In this document: piece by piece, positions 17,667 through 27,201 of the stretch | Layout of the letters: each line of letters opens with the position of its first letter | Position numbering within the stretch: position 1 is the stretch's first letter | NCBI RefSeq assembly: GCF_005886875.1 | Contig: NZ_PNBY01000036.1 | Span: forward strand, 1 to 64,000 | Source: Pseudoalteromonas aurantia | Lineage (GTDB): Bacteria; Pseudomonadota; Gammaproteobacteria; Enterobacterales; Alteromonadaceae | DNA: 64,000 nt | Direction of reading: 5' to 3' | The notes under the pieces: generated by a model | What the model saw: only the letters and a program-made list of their open reading frames with translations | Told to the model about the DNA's origin: nothing | Database searches by the model: none | Program-made: the position numbers and the translations under genes

Positions 17667-19034
17667 ATGAGTTTTAATATTGCATTAACAGGTTTAGCGG
17701 CGGCCCAAAAAGATTTAGATACTACCGCAAATAATATCGCCAATGTAAACACGACTGGTTTTAAAGAGTCACGTGCAGAGTTTGCTGATGTATATGCATC
17801 CTCAGTATTTAGCTCTGGTAAAACTAAAAATGGTGACGGTGCACAAACGACTATGGTTGCACAGCAATTTCATCAAGGATCATTGCAATTTACATCTAAT
17901 TCACTTGATTTAGCTATCACAGGTGAGGGCTATTTTGCCATGAGTTCGGAGCTTGGTTCACAAGACTATAGTTACACTCGCGCAGGGGCATTTAAATTAA
18001 ATAAAGATAACTTTATTTCAGACGCACAAGGTAATTTCCTTCAAGGTTTCCCAGTTGATGCAAGCACTGGTGCGACAACATCCGTAAGTTTGAGTACAGC
18101 TTCTGCGATCCAGATCCCAGATGCTTCAGGTGCGCCTCGTGCAACAACCAATGTATACTCGTCATTCAACCTTGATTCAACAGCGGTTCAACCAACGGTA
18201 CCGTTTGACCCGTCAGTCAGTGCATCATTCAACAGTTCAACATCAACTACGGTCTATGATTCATTGGGCCAGCCACATACTACTCAGCTGTACTTTAGAA
18301 AAACCGCGACGGCGAATCAATGGGAAGTTTATGGTACATTAGATAATCAACCATTTACTTCTGATGGTACGGCTGGTGGTCCATTTCCAATTGCTGGATT
18401 TACATTTGATGCGACGGGCGTGCCGAGTGCCACAATACCATACTCAGCTACTGGTGTCGCTGGTACACCAGTACCTGTTACCCCCGGTAGTACATTTAAT
18501 CCATTGGCACTTCCAAGTGGTGCGGGTACTGGTTTATCTACATTGTTGAGCAACGGGGCAACATTCCCTGCAGCATTGACTATGAACTGGCGAGATGAAG
18601 CGAATACGACCAATAAATTACCAACGCAATATGCGAGTCGTTTCGAAGTGAAAGCGCTTGAACAAGATGGGGCCACGGTAGGTCGCTTGGCTGGAGTGGA
18701 TATTGGTACGGATGGCAAGATAGTGGCGTCTTATAGTAATGGCGATTCTACTTATTTAGGTCAAGTTGCGATGGTACGCTTTTCAAACTCGCAGGGCTTA
18801 CAACAGGTTGGAAATACCTCATGGAAGAAAAGTTTGACATCGGGTGAGCCGATTGCAGGTGAACCAGCTTCTGGAACACTAGGGTCGATTAATTCATCAG
18901 CTTTAGAGCAATCTAATGTAATCTTAACGAATGAGCTCGTTGATTTGATCAGTGCGCAGCGGAACTTTCAGGCTAATTCACGTGCTCTTGAAGTTAACTC
19001 AACCTTACAACAAAATATACTTCAGATCCGATAG
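17667..19034 (+). CDS. flgE: Flagellar hook protein FlgE
   Basis: The 455-residue hook protein has an N-terminal rod/hook motif (LDTTANNIANVNTTGFKESR), a variable middle (about 130-330) rich in Thr, Pro and Gly that forms the outer hook domains, and the C-terminal LEQSNVILTNELVDLISAQR then NFQANSRALEVNSTLQQNIL. It is followed by a terminator. It is slightly longer than the enteric hook protein through extra loops. Confidence 0.96.
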   Translation: MSFNIALTGLAAAQKDLDTTANNIANVNTTGFKESRAEFADVYASSVFSSGKTKNGDGAQTTMVAQQFHQGSLQFTSNSLDLAITGEGYFAMSSELGSQDYSYTRAGAFKLNKDNFISDAQGNFLQGFPVDASTGATTSVSLSTASAIQIPDASGAPRATTNVYSSFNLDSTAVQPTVPFDPSVSASFNSSTSTTVYDSLGQPHTTQLYFRKTATANQWEVYGTLDNQPFTSDGTAGGPFPIAGFTFDATGVPSATIPYSATGVAGTPVPVTPGSTFNPLALPSGAGTGLSTLLSNGATFPAALTMNWRDEANTTNKLPTQYASRFEVKALEQDGATVGRLAGVDIGTDGKIVASYSNGDSTYLGQVAMVRFSNSQGLQQVGNTSWKKSLTSGEPIAGEPASGTLGSINSSALEQSNVILTNELVDLISAQRNFQANSRALEVNSTLQQNILQIR

Positions 19035-19055
19035 TTCGATTACAGTTATACATTA

Positions 19056-19078
19056 GGCCGTTATTGCGGCCCTTTTTT
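19056..19078 (+). terminator. Rho-independent terminator after flgE
   Basis: A 5-bp stem GGCCG / CGGCC with loop TTATTG is followed by CTTTTTT. Confidence 0.8.
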
Positions 19079-19144
19079 GTCATTGTTTACATTTCTCCAC
19101 CTAAAAAACCCCTAGGATTATTGAAATAGCCCGTCAATTTTTAG

Positions 19145-19162
19145 TTGGCACTTTAATTGCAT
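19145..19162 (+). promoter_or_regulatory. Sigma-54 promoter for flgFGHI
   Basis: TTGGCACTTTAATTGCAT is an essentially perfect sigma-54 element, with GG at 19147-19148 and GC at 19159-19160. It shows that flgF-I are transcribed separately from flgBCDE. A GTCAAT half-site lies just upstream (about 19133). Confidence 0.9.
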
Positions 19163-19196
19163 TGTTATACATATGATGAATTTTTAGGTCAATGCA

Positions 19197-19961
19197 ATGG
19201 ATAAAATGCTCTATATCGCTATGTCTGGTGCGAAACAAAACCTGCGTGGTGTTGCTATTAAAGCTAACAATTTAGCCAATGCAAATACGACCGGATTTAA
19301 ATCCGACTTTGCACAAGCACGGTCTATGCAGGCATTTGGTGAAGGGTTACCGACCCGTGTTTTTGCTATGCAAGAGCGACCAGGTACCAATATGACCAGT
19401 GGCGCAATTGTTGAAACCGGCCGAGACTTAGACATTGCGGTGTCAGACAAGTCTTGGATAAGTGTTATGGACAAAAGTGGCAACGAGGCTTATACCAAGG
19501 TCGGTACTTTAAACATTACAGCTGACGGTGCATTAGTCACTAGCCATGGGCGACAAGTTGTTGGCGAAGGAGGCCCAATTATTCTACCCATACCGGTAGA
19601 GAAGGTCACATTTAGTGATGATGGTTCAATTCAAGTGCGGCCTCAAGGTGCGCCAGCCAATTTCTTAGAGGTGGTAGACCGCTTAAAAATCATTGAAGCA
19701 GACAACAGTAAACTTGAAAAAGGCAACGATGGTTTGTTTAGGCCAAAAGAAGGTAGTCTTGATGACGGCTTATGTGGCTTTTGTGATGTGTCGCCGACTG
19801 CAAAAGTAATGAGTGGCACGCTTGAAATGTCAAACGTCAATCCAGTGCATGAAATGGTTGATATGATCAACCACCAACGCCAGTTTGAAATGCAAATGAA
19901 ACTAATGAAAACAGCAGAAGAAATTGACGAACGTCATGTATCGCTGCTGCGTATAGTCTAA
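19197..19961 (+). CDS. flgF: Flagellar rod protein FlgF
   Basis: The 254-residue rod protein starts MDKMLYIAMSGAKQNLRG with KANNLANANTTGFKSDF, and ends with the rod C-terminal helix NPVHEMVDMINHQRQFEMQM. A GLCGFCD Cys pair lies at about 195-200. It is first gene after a sigma-54 promoter. Confidence 0.95.
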   Translation: MDKMLYIAMSGAKQNLRGVAIKANNLANANTTGFKSDFAQARSMQAFGEGLPTRVFAMQERPGTNMTSGAIVETGRDLDIAVSDKSWISVMDKSGNEAYTKVGTLNITADGALVTSHGRQVVGEGGPIILPIPVEKVTFSDDGSIQVRPQGAPANFLEVVDRLKIIEADNSKLEKGNDGLFRPKEGSLDDGLCGFCDVSPTAKVMSGTLEMSNVNPVHEMVDMINHQRQFEMQMKLMKTAEEIDERHVSLLRIV

Positions 19962-19979
19962 CGAAGTGAGGTATATGTT

Positions 19980-20768
19980 ATGAACCCAGCGTTATGGATC
20001 AGTAAAACCGGCCTAGATGCCCAACAAACTGATATATCGGTAATTTCGAATAACCTCGCGAATGCTAGTACGGTAGGTTACAAGAAAAGCCGGGCAATTT
20101 TTGAAGACTTGCTCTATCAGAATATTAATCAACCTGGGGGCCGTTCGTCACAAGATACTGAACTACCCTCTGGTTTAATGTTAGGCGCCGGCGCAAAAGT
20201 GGTTGCCAACCAAAAGAACTTTTCTCAAGGTAATATGCTAAGTACTGAGAACTCTTTAGATTGGATGATCCAAGGGCCTGGCTTTTTTGAAATTCAAATG
20301 CCAGATGGCACCATTGGATATAGCCGCAATGGTCAATTTACAACTGACGAGAATGGCCGAGTTGTGACCTCTGGAGCAGGTTTCCCTGTTCAACCTGAAA
20401 TGAACGTACCTGATGACGCAAAATCGATCACCATCTCTCAAGATGGCGAAGTGTCGGTGCGAGTTGCAGGTCAAGCGCAAAACACGGTTATTGGTCAACT
20501 GGTGATCAGTGATTTTATTAATCCATCAGGTTTAGAGCCCATGGGCCAAAACTTGTACACAGAAACGGCTGTTAGTGGTGCACCTGTGCAAGGTAACCCT
20601 GGGGCTGATGGTTTAGGTTCTATTGTACAGGGAGCATTAGAAACCTCTAACGTCAACGTGACAGAAGAGCTGGTTAATCTAATTGAAACCCAACGTGTTT
20701 ATGAAATGAACTCAAAAGTGATCTCTTCAGTTGATGAGATGCTGAGCTACATCAATCAACAGTTATAA
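19980..20768 (+). CDS. flgG: Flagellar distal rod protein FlgG
   Basis: The 262-residue protein opens MNPALWISKTGLDAQQ with ISNNLANASTVGYKKSR and carries the FlgG-specific insert around FEDLLYQNINQPGG. It ends with VTEELVNLIETQRVYEMNSK. It forms the distal rod. It begins 18 bases after flgF. Confidence 0.96.
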   Translation: MNPALWISKTGLDAQQTDISVISNNLANASTVGYKKSRAIFEDLLYQNINQPGGRSSQDTELPSGLMLGAGAKVVANQKNFSQGNMLSTENSLDWMIQGPGFFEIQMPDGTIGYSRNGQFTTDENGRVVTSGAGFPVQPEMNVPDDAKSITISQDGEVSVRVAGQAQNTVIGQLVISDFINPSGLEPMGQNLYTETAVSGAPVQGNPGADGLGSIVQGALETSNVNVTEELVNLIETQRVYEMNSKVISSVDEMLSYINQQL

Positions 20769-20783
20769 GCGTTAGGAGGTTGT

Positions 20784-21467
20784 ATGCGTACTTTATGTAT
20801 GGCTGTAGTAACAGTGGTTACGCTATCTGGATGCGTATCAACACAAAATAGTACCGTGGTGCAAGATGACCCCTACTATGCGCCTATGTATCCTGAAGAA
20901 GATTTAGAACAGGTAGTGTCAACTGGGTCGTTATTTAACCCTAATCGGGCTAATGATTTATATGCAGATAAAAAAGCATTACGTACCGGTGACATTATTA
21001 CGGTGGTGCTGCGTGAGTCAACACAAGCATCAAAAGCAGCTAACAGTGAAACAGATAAAGAAACTGACGTAAGTCTTGACCCTGTATTAGGCTTTAATGG
21101 TACGCCTGTGAATATTGGCGGTGACAACATTCAATTCGGAATGGGAGCAGACTCATCTTTCAAAGGCGATAGTAAAGCGAACCAGTCAAATAGTTTATTT
21201 GGCAATATTTCCGTCAATGTGATGCGGGTTCTACCTAATGGTAACTTAGTGATCCGAGGTGAAAAGTGGTTAACTTTAAACACGGGTGAAGAGTTTATTC
21301 GTCTTGAAGGCTTAGTTCGTGCCGCTGATGTTGCAGCGGATAACACGGTGGAGTCTAACCGCATTGCTAATGCACGTATTCAGTATTCAGGCAAAGGTCA
21401 AGGGCAAGAAGCACAAAGCCCAGGGTGGTTAACATCATTCTTTATGAGTACTTTGCTCCCATTTTAG
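20784..21467 (+). CDS. flgH: Flagellar L-ring lipoprotein FlgH
   Basis: The 227-residue lipoprotein has the lipobox TLSGC (Cys about 17). The FlgH core includes SLFNPNRANDLYADKKA, GDIITVVLRESTQASKAANS, VMRVLPNGNLVIRGEKW and GLVRAADVAADNTVESN. It forms the outer-membrane bushing of the basal body. A GGAGG site precedes the ATG. Confidence 0.96.
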   Translation: MRTLCMAVVTVVTLSGCVSTQNSTVVQDDPYYAPMYPEEDLEQVVSTGSLFNPNRANDLYADKKALRTGDIITVVLRESTQASKAANSETDKETDVSLDPVLGFNGTPVNIGGDNIQFGMGADSSFKGDSKANQSNSLFGNISVNVMRVLPNGNLVIRGEKWLTLNTGEEFIRLEGLVRAADVAADNTVESNRIANARIQYSGKGQGQEAQSPGWLTSFFMSTLLPF

Positions 21468-21479
21468 GGTTTGAAAATT

Positions 21480-22574
21480 ATGAAATTATTTCATCTCTTG
21501 TTAAGTATTGCCTTAGTTGGTTTTGTTCCATTAGCTAAAGCTGAACGAATTAAAGATATCAGTATGGTGCAGGGCGTTCGCTCAAACCAATTGGTAGGTT
21601 ATGGCTTAGTTGTTGGCTTACCTGGCACAGGTGAATCAAGCCGATTTACAGAGCAAAGTTTTAAAGCGATGCTAAGTGGTTTTGGGATCACTTTACCTGC
21701 GTCGTTAAAACCGAAAATAAAGAATGTTGCGGCAGTGGCTGTGCACGCGGACCTACCGCCTTTTACCAAGCCCGGTCAAACGATTGATGTGACTGTTTCT
21801 TCGATAGGAAGTGCAGGAAGTTTAAGAGGTGGGACATTACTGCAAACTTTTCTTAAAGGGGTTGATGGCAATGTGTACGCAATTGCACAAGGTAGTATGA
21901 TTGTAGGTGGCCTTGGTGCTGAAGGGTTAGATGGTAGCCGGGTGGTGATCAATACGCCGACCGTCGGCCGCGTACCAAATGGTGGGACTGTAGAGCGTGA
22001 AGTAAAAAGCCCTTTTACTCAAGGTGACTTTATTACTTTTAATTTAAATAGCCCAGATTTTACAACGGCAAAACGCCTAGCAGATACCATTAATAATTTA
22101 GTTGGCCCTAATAGTGCGAAGCCAATGGATGCCGCATCGGTGAGAGTAATTGCGCCACGAGATCCATCACAGCGCGTGTCTTATTTGTCTACATTAGAAA
22201 ACCTTGAGTTTACTCCCGCAGATACCAGTGCAAAAATAATCGTGAATTCACGTACCGGCACGATAGTAATAGGTAAAAATGTGAAGCTTCAACCAGCGGC
22301 AATTACGCATGGTGGCCTAACCGTTACAATAGCAGAACAACAAAATGTTAATCAGCCAGAGCCTTTAGCGGAAGGTGAAACGGTTGTGACCCGCCAAAGT
22401 ATTATCGATGTAGACACCGATGACTCTCGTGCATTTGTATTTGACCCAGGCATTAGCCTTGATGATTTAGTCCGCGCTATCAATGAAGTGGGTGCTGCGC
22501 CGGGTGACTTGATGGCGATATTAGAAGCGCTGAAAGAAGCGGGTGCAATCAATGGTCAATTAGTCGTCATTTAG
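21480..22574 (+). CDS. flgI: Flagellar P-ring protein FlgI
   Basis: The 364-residue protein has a signal peptide (about 1-21, ending AKA). The P-ring sequence follows: [19 protein letters not shown], then [12 protein letters not shown], and [20 protein letters not shown] near the end. It assembles in the periplasm around the rod with FlgA's help. ATG 21480 is used rather than TTG 21471. A strong terminator follows. Confidence 0.96.
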   Translation: MKLFHLLLSIALVGFVPLAKAERIKDISMVQGVRSNQLVGYGLVVGLPGTGESSRFTEQSFKAMLSGFGITLPASLKPKIKNVAAVAVHADLPPFTKPGQTIDVTVSSIGSAGSLRGGTLLQTFLKGVDGNVYAIAQGSMIVGGLGAEGLDGSRVVINTPTVGRVPNGGTVEREVKSPFTQGDFITFNLNSPDFTTAKRLADTINNLVGPNSAKPMDAASVRVIAPRDPSQRVSYLSTLENLEFTPADTSAKIIVNSRTGTIVIGKNVKLQPAAITHGGLTVTIAEQQNVNQPEPLAEGETVVTRQSIIDVDTDDSRAFVFDPGISLDDLVRAINEVGAAPGDLMAILEALKEAGAINGQLVVI

Positions 22575-22600
22575 AGTGTTTTTATTAATCAGTAAGTTAG

Positions 22601-22624
22601 CCCTAATTCGTTAGGGTTTTTTTT
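22601..22624 (+). terminator. Rho-independent terminator after flgI
   Basis: A 6-bp stem CCCTAA / TTAGGG with a TTCG tetraloop is followed by eight T. The T run directly abuts the next sigma-54 promoter. Confidence 0.88.
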
Positions 22625-22640
22625 GGCTCGAATATTGCTT
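22623..22640 (+). promoter_or_regulatory. Sigma-54 promoter for flgJKL
   Basis: TTGGCTCGAATATTGCTT has GG at 22625-22626 and GC at 22637-22638, 12 bases apart. It separates flgJKL from flgFGHI and lies about 37 bases before flgJ. Confidence 0.78.
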
Positions 22641-22676
22641 AATTATTAGTATTATAAGTTAAGTGTCAGTAAGCCG

Positions 22677-23645
22677 ATGAATACAAACCCGTTAGACAAA
22701 CAAAACTTTTTTGATTTAAGCGATTTAAATAGCTTGAGAAAAGATGCGTTGAAAAGCGGTGGCGATCCAAATGCCTCTGATGCAGCGCTAAAAAAAGCCG
22801 CGCAACAGTTTGAATCAATTTTTACGCAGATGTTGATGAAAAGCATGCGTAAAGCGAATGAAGCGATGGAAGATAAAAATAGCCCTTTCAATTCAAGCGG
22901 TGTGAAGTTTTTTGAAGAAATGCACGATCAACAGCTTTCTATGGACTTATCTAGCAAAGGCAGTTTGGGACTTGCAGACTTAATTGTTCAGCAGTTATCT
23001 CCCAATGCGACGGGCTATACGCCTGCGTCGATAATTCGAACCGGTGCCAATATTGAAAGTGATAAACGTGCTACTGGGCAATTAAATGACATAGCAGCTA
23101 ATGTTGCTGCAACCAAGCCTGAAGCCATTGAAAGTCAGAAACATACCTTTAAAGATCCTGAATCGTTTGTTTCATCGATGTGGGAACATGCTAAAACCGC
23201 AGCACAAAAAATAGGGCTAAACCCAGCCGTTATGGTTGCACAGGCAGCACTAGAAACGGGGTGGGGTAAACATATTATCGCTAAAGCCGATGGTTCAAGC
23301 AGCAATAACCTTTTCAATATTAAATCAAGTAAAGCATGGCAGGGTGAAAGTGCCAAAAAAATGACTTTAGAATTTGAAGAAGGCATGCCAGTAAAAAAAC
23401 AGGCAAACTTTCGTGCATACGACACAATAAAAGACAGCATGAATGATTATGTCAACTTTTTACAGGGTAACCCTCGTTATCAAGAAGCACTACAAAAAGT
23501 AGCGCAACCAGAGCAATTTTTAGATGCATTACAAGACGCTGGTTATGCAACCGACCCACAGTACGCACAAAAAATAAAGAATGTACTTCAACGAAGTGAT
23601 TTGAAAGAAATGCTCACGTCGTTGGTTCGCCAAGGAGTAAATTAA
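22677..23645 (+). CDS. flgJ: Flagellar rod-cap and peptidoglycan hydrolase FlgJ
   Basis: The 322-residue bipartite protein has an N-terminal rod-cap domain (about 25-105: KKAAQQFESIFTQMLMKSMR, FEEMHDQQLSMDLS). The C-terminal glucosaminidase domain (about 165-315) shows AQAALETGWGKHI with the catalytic Glu, NLFNIK, and the YDTIKDSMNDYVNFL strand. It digests peptidoglycan to let the rod through. The two-domain form is typical of gammaproteobacteria. Confidence 0.95.
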   Translation: MNTNPLDKQNFFDLSDLNSLRKDALKSGGDPNASDAALKKAAQQFESIFTQMLMKSMRKANEAMEDKNSPFNSSGVKFFEEMHDQQLSMDLSSKGSLGLADLIVQQLSPNATGYTPASIIRTGANIESDKRATGQLNDIAANVAATKPEAIESQKHTFKDPESFVSSMWEHAKTAAQKIGLNPAVMVAQAALETGWGKHIIAKADGSSSNNLFNIKSSKAWQGESAKKMTLEFEEGMPVKKQANFRAYDTIKDSMNDYVNFLQGNPRYQEALQKVAQPEQFLDALQDAGYATDPQYAQKIKNVLQRSDLKEMLTSLVRQGVN

Positions 23646-23646
23646 G

Positions 23647-25668
23647 ATGTCGTTCAATTTAATGAATATTGGTACCAGTGGGATCAGAGCCAGCAGTGAG
23701 CTATTGCAAACCACAAGTAAAAATATTTCAAACCTTAATACCAAAGGGTATATCCGTGAACGCACGGAGCATACGACTATGGTTGGCAATCAGGTTGGTC
23801 GTGGCGAGACGGTACGTTTGATAAATGAGTTTGCGCAAAAGCAACTTAATAGGGATATTTCGAATAAAACCTATTATGAGCAATTTGTTACTGAGGCTTC
23901 TCGTGTAGATACCTTATTTGCTGAAGATTCAAATAGTTTGAATAAAAGTATTAACTCACTGTTTAACAACTTACAAGAAGCGATGAACCAGCCCTCATCT
24001 AGGGTTACGCGCAGTTTATTTTTAACGGATGCTGAAAACTTAACTGAGCAGATGGACCGCTTATCAGGCATTGTGTTTGATCAAGGTAATATTGTTAATC
24101 AACAACTCGATTTATTTGCCGATGAAGCGAATAATTTAATACAAAAGATCAGTGATTTAAATGGCCAAGTAACGTCGTTAAACACCCCAACGGGCACAAA
24201 GGCCTCTAGCTCGGTGCTTAATGAGCGTGACCAAGCAATTAGCGACCTTGCTGAGCTGGTGGATTTAGAGACACTAGATGGCCCCAATGGTGAGAAGTTA
24301 GTATTCCTTGGCTCAGGTCAAGCACTTGTAATGGAAAACGGAACATTTAATGCGTTTTCGTTGGCAGGAGACCCTGATCCTAATGTAAGAGAGTTGAAAT
24401 TAGATGTCCGAGATGGTCAAGCTGTTGCTTTAGACGTTAACTCTAGCACGTTAAAAGGTAAAATCGGTGGGTTGTTAGCGTTTAGAGATGAAATATTACA
24501 CCCAGCCCAAAATCAATTAGGGCAAATTGGTATTGCATTGGCAGATGCATTTAATGAGCAAAACAAAAAAGGCATGGACTTAGATGGTAATTTAGGGGGG
24601 GATTTGTTTACGATCCCCTCTGTGACAGGTTTTCCTTATAGCGCAAACGCAGCTGCGAGTACAGCGGTTGTTACTGCAACTCTTGAAGCAGGTAAGGGAA
24701 GTGAAATACCTGCGACTGATTTTAGAGTAACTTATACAAGTGCCACAACGGTTGAGGTTGCAGCTGTAGACAGTAATGGCGATGTTATTGGCACACCGTC
24801 GACAGGCACCATTGCATCACCAGGTAATATTGTTTTTACTGGAACGGCACCGATAGAGACTTTTGGATTGGAAGTGTCGATAACTGGTGCTGCGGCCGCG
24901 GGTGATAGTTATTTAATAAAGTTAAATTCCACAGCGGCAGGCAATATTGAATTGGCCACTGACAGACCTGAACATTTGGCACTGGCTTCACCTATACGTA
25001 CAAAAACCGCTGCAGACAATATCAGCAGTGCAAATATCTCTGTGGGCACTGTCTCTAATACTGGCGCTGGGAGTAACTTTACAGCAGCTCCAACACCGAG
25101 TTTGACAAACGGTACGATTACGATACAAAAAACGGCAAATACTGACGAATACACCATAACGGATGGTAGTGGAACAGTGACTTTTACTTTGGCACCACCA
25201 ACAGAGAATATGTTGTTTAACTCGGGCTCGGCGACACTTGGTAGTTACGGGTTTGACTTTGATATAGAGGGTACACCTCAAGAGGGTGATACGTTTACTG
25301 TTGAGTTTAATACTGGAGGTTTTGACGATAACCGCAATGGGTTAGAATTAAGTAAATTGCAATCTAGTGAACTGGTTCGTGAAAACGTAATAACCACGAC
25401 TACTGCTGATAATTTACAAACATTCAATGAAGCGTACGCAGGCCTCGTCACCGATGTAGGGGTTGTCGCCAATCAAGCCAAGACTAATGGCACGGCCTTT
25501 GAGGCATTAGCAGCCCAGTCAGAGGCATGGTTTGAATCGATGTCGGGTGTGAATTTAGACGAAGAAGCGGCAAATTTATTACGTTTTCAGCAGTCTTATT
25601 CAGCATCGGCACAAATCATTACGACGGCTAGAACAATTTTTGATACATTATTAAGTGCAACGAGGTAA
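23647..25668 (+). CDS. flgK: Hook-filament junction protein FlgK (HAP1)
   Basis: The 673-residue protein has the N-terminal motif SELLQTTSKNISNLNTKGY. The helical D1 region follows, then VLNERDQAISDLAELVDLET. A large Thr/Gly-rich variable insert lies at about 330-570. The C-terminal helix is NLDEEAANLLRFQQSYSAS. It is longer than enteric FlgK because of the insert. It begins 1 base after flgJ and 2 bases before flgL. Confidence 0.96.
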   Translation: MSFNLMNIGTSGIRASSELLQTTSKNISNLNTKGYIRERTEHTTMVGNQVGRGETVRLINEFAQKQLNRDISNKTYYEQFVTEASRVDTLFAEDSNSLNKSINSLFNNLQEAMNQPSSRVTRSLFLTDAENLTEQMDRLSGIVFDQGNIVNQQLDLFADEANNLIQKISDLNGQVTSLNTPTGTKASSSVLNERDQAISDLAELVDLETLDGPNGEKLVFLGSGQALVMENGTFNAFSLAGDPDPNVRELKLDVRDGQAVALDVNSSTLKGKIGGLLAFRDEILHPAQNQLGQIGIALADAFNEQNKKGMDLDGNLGGDLFTIPSVTGFPYSANAAASTAVVTATLEAGKGSEIPATDFRVTYTSATTVEVAAVDSNGDVIGTPSTGTIASPGNIVFTGTAPIETFGLEVSITGAAAAGDSYLIKLNSTAAGNIELATDRPEHLALASPIRTKTAADNISSANISVGTVSNTGAGSNFTAAPTPSLTNGTITIQKTANTDEYTITDGSGTVTFTLAPPTENMLFNSGSATLGSYGFDFDIEGTPQEGDTFTVEFNTGGFDDNRNGLELSKLQSSELVRENVITTTTADNLQTFNEAYAGLVTDVGVVANQAKTNGTAFEALAAQSEAWFESMSGVNLDEEAANLLRFQQSYSASAQIITTARTIFDTLLSATR

Positions 25669-25670
25669 TT

Positions 25671-26882
25671 ATGCGTTTATCAAATAACTTAATGCACAAG
25701 ACAAACTTGAACTCTATCTTGAGCAATCAGCAAGAAGTAAATAAAGCGCAGCAACAGGTTAATACACAGAAGAGGGTTTTAACAGCCTCGGATGATCCAT
25801 CTGCAACAGCTCGTGCGTTACTTTACACAGACAGAATTCAAACCAATGAGCAATATACCAAAAGCTTAACGATGTTGAATAGCCGACTTAAAACGCAGGA
25901 AAGTGTTTTAGATAATATTAAAGAGTCGGTAACCCGAGCACATGTACTCACTATACAAGCGGGCAGTGGCGCCTTATCTAGTGAAGACCGAGCTGGGATA
26001 TCTGAAGAGATCTCTTCAATTAAGGAAACTGTCCTCGATTTGATGAACGCGAAAACGGAAGATGGGCGATATATATTTTCCGGGTATCAAGATAATACTC
26101 AAACCTACTCCTTTAATAGCACAACGAGTCAATATGAGTACAACGGCGACCAAGGGCAGCATAAAATAAAGGTCGCTGAAGGTGTAGAGATTAAATCAAG
26201 TGACAATGGTTTTGATACATTTGAAAATGTACCTAAACGTTTAGATATTGATCGGACTACCATTGCACCAGGTACGGCGAGTGTATATGTGAAAGAGCAG
26301 GGGCAATTTGATTCTTTCCATAAAGCACAATATAACGCCAGCCCTACTGCACCAGCGAATGCGAATACCATTACGGTTAATTTTACATCACCAACAACCT
26401 ATGATGTATTGCAGGGTGGGGTTGCACTTAAGTCGGGTACGTATGCTGATGGAACTGCCAATATTGATGGCATGGAAGTTAAACCTAATGGTGCAGCAAG
26501 TGTCACATTTAACTTAGAGCAACCAAAAAAGGAAAATGTACTTAACACGTTAAATAAGTTAGAGGCAGCACTTAACGATTCCTCGCTTAGCCAAAATGAT
26601 TATGAGCAAGTATTAGCAGATTCGCTCGTAGGTTTAACTAATGCTAAAAATCTAGTATCTCAAACTCAGTCCGGCTTAGGTGGACGATTGAATACTGCGC
26701 AGAGGATTGTCGATGCCAACGCTGACCTTGATATAAATAACAAAGCAGCAAAAGCAACGCTTGTAGAACTTGATATGGCTGAGGCAATCACTGAGTTAAC
26801 GAAACATGAAACGGCTTTGCAGGCTGCACAGGCAACTTTTGGCCGCTTAACAAATTTATCGCTATTAGAATATATTAGATAA
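25671..26882 (+). CDS. flgL: Hook-filament junction protein FlgL (HAP3)
   Basis: The 403-residue protein has a flagellin-like N-terminus (MRLSNNLMHKTNLNSILSNQ, KRVLTASDDPSATARA) and a C-terminal helix (ELDMAEAITELTKHETALQAA). A variable beta domain lies between at about 160-300. It links FlgK to the filament. It is last in the flgJKL operon; a weak hairpin follows. Confidence 0.95.
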   Translation: MRLSNNLMHKTNLNSILSNQQEVNKAQQQVNTQKRVLTASDDPSATARALLYTDRIQTNEQYTKSLTMLNSRLKTQESVLDNIKESVTRAHVLTIQAGSGALSSEDRAGISEEISSIKETVLDLMNAKTEDGRYIFSGYQDNTQTYSFNSTTSQYEYNGDQGQHKIKVAEGVEIKSSDNGFDTFENVPKRLDIDRTTIAPGTASVYVKEQGQFDSFHKAQYNASPTAPANANTITVNFTSPTTYDVLQGGVALKSGTYADGTANIDGMEVKPNGAASVTFNLEQPKKENVLNTLNKLEAALNDSSLSQNDYEQVLADSLVGLTNAKNLVSQTQSGLGGRLNTAQRIVDANADLDINNKAAKATLVELDMAEAITELTKHETALQAAQATFGRLTNLSLLEYIR

Positions 26883-26899
26883 AGTATTCATCGTCGTAG

Positions 26900-26934
26900 G
26901 GCGTAAGTATCCTCTTTCTTAAGCCCTTATTACT
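26900..26934 (+). terminator. Weak terminator-like hairpin after flgL
   Basis: GGGC-G-TAAG pairs with CTTA-A-GCCC across a 10-base loop, with one internal mismatch. It is followed by a broken T tract (TTATTACTT). Confidence 0.4.
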
Positions 26935-27082
26935 TAACTAATTACATACAACACACTGAAATATAGTGTTTTTAATTTTATTTCTGTAAGTTTTAATCAG
27001 TAATACCCTTAAATCTAAAAAGCACTAAACCTTCCGTTTTTCTGTTTGAAATTAGTAGTTTAAATATTTTTCAAAAAAACAT

Positions 27083-27109
27083 TAAAGGATTTTTAGGACC
27101 TTCCGATAA
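27083..27109 (+). promoter_or_regulatory. Sigma-28 promoter for flagellin 1
   Basis: TAAAGGAT, 11 bases, then TCCGATAA matches the FliA consensus and spacing closely. The flagellin start is 93 bases downstream. Confidence 0.85.
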
Positions 27110-27201
27110 CTTAAGTAACCAAGCTGGAGTGATAAAAAACATCGAAGGCTTAAAGTTATAAGTTTGAGAGTAAACACTAAGTTTACATCGGGAGAAATAT
27201 C

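Larger units (their letters stand above)
26883..27201 (+). promoter_or_regulatory. Intergenic region flgL - flagellin 1
   Basis: This gene-free AT-rich gap holds a weak terminator-like hairpin (26900-26934) and a strong sigma-28 promoter (27083-27109). About 90 bases of 5' leader lie between that promoter and the flagellin start. No other coding potential is seen. Confidence 0.6.

Noticed and set aside
18347-18718. 123-codon minus-strand frame inside flgE
   Set aside because: Antisense shadow in the Thr/Pro/Gly-rich variable part of flgE.
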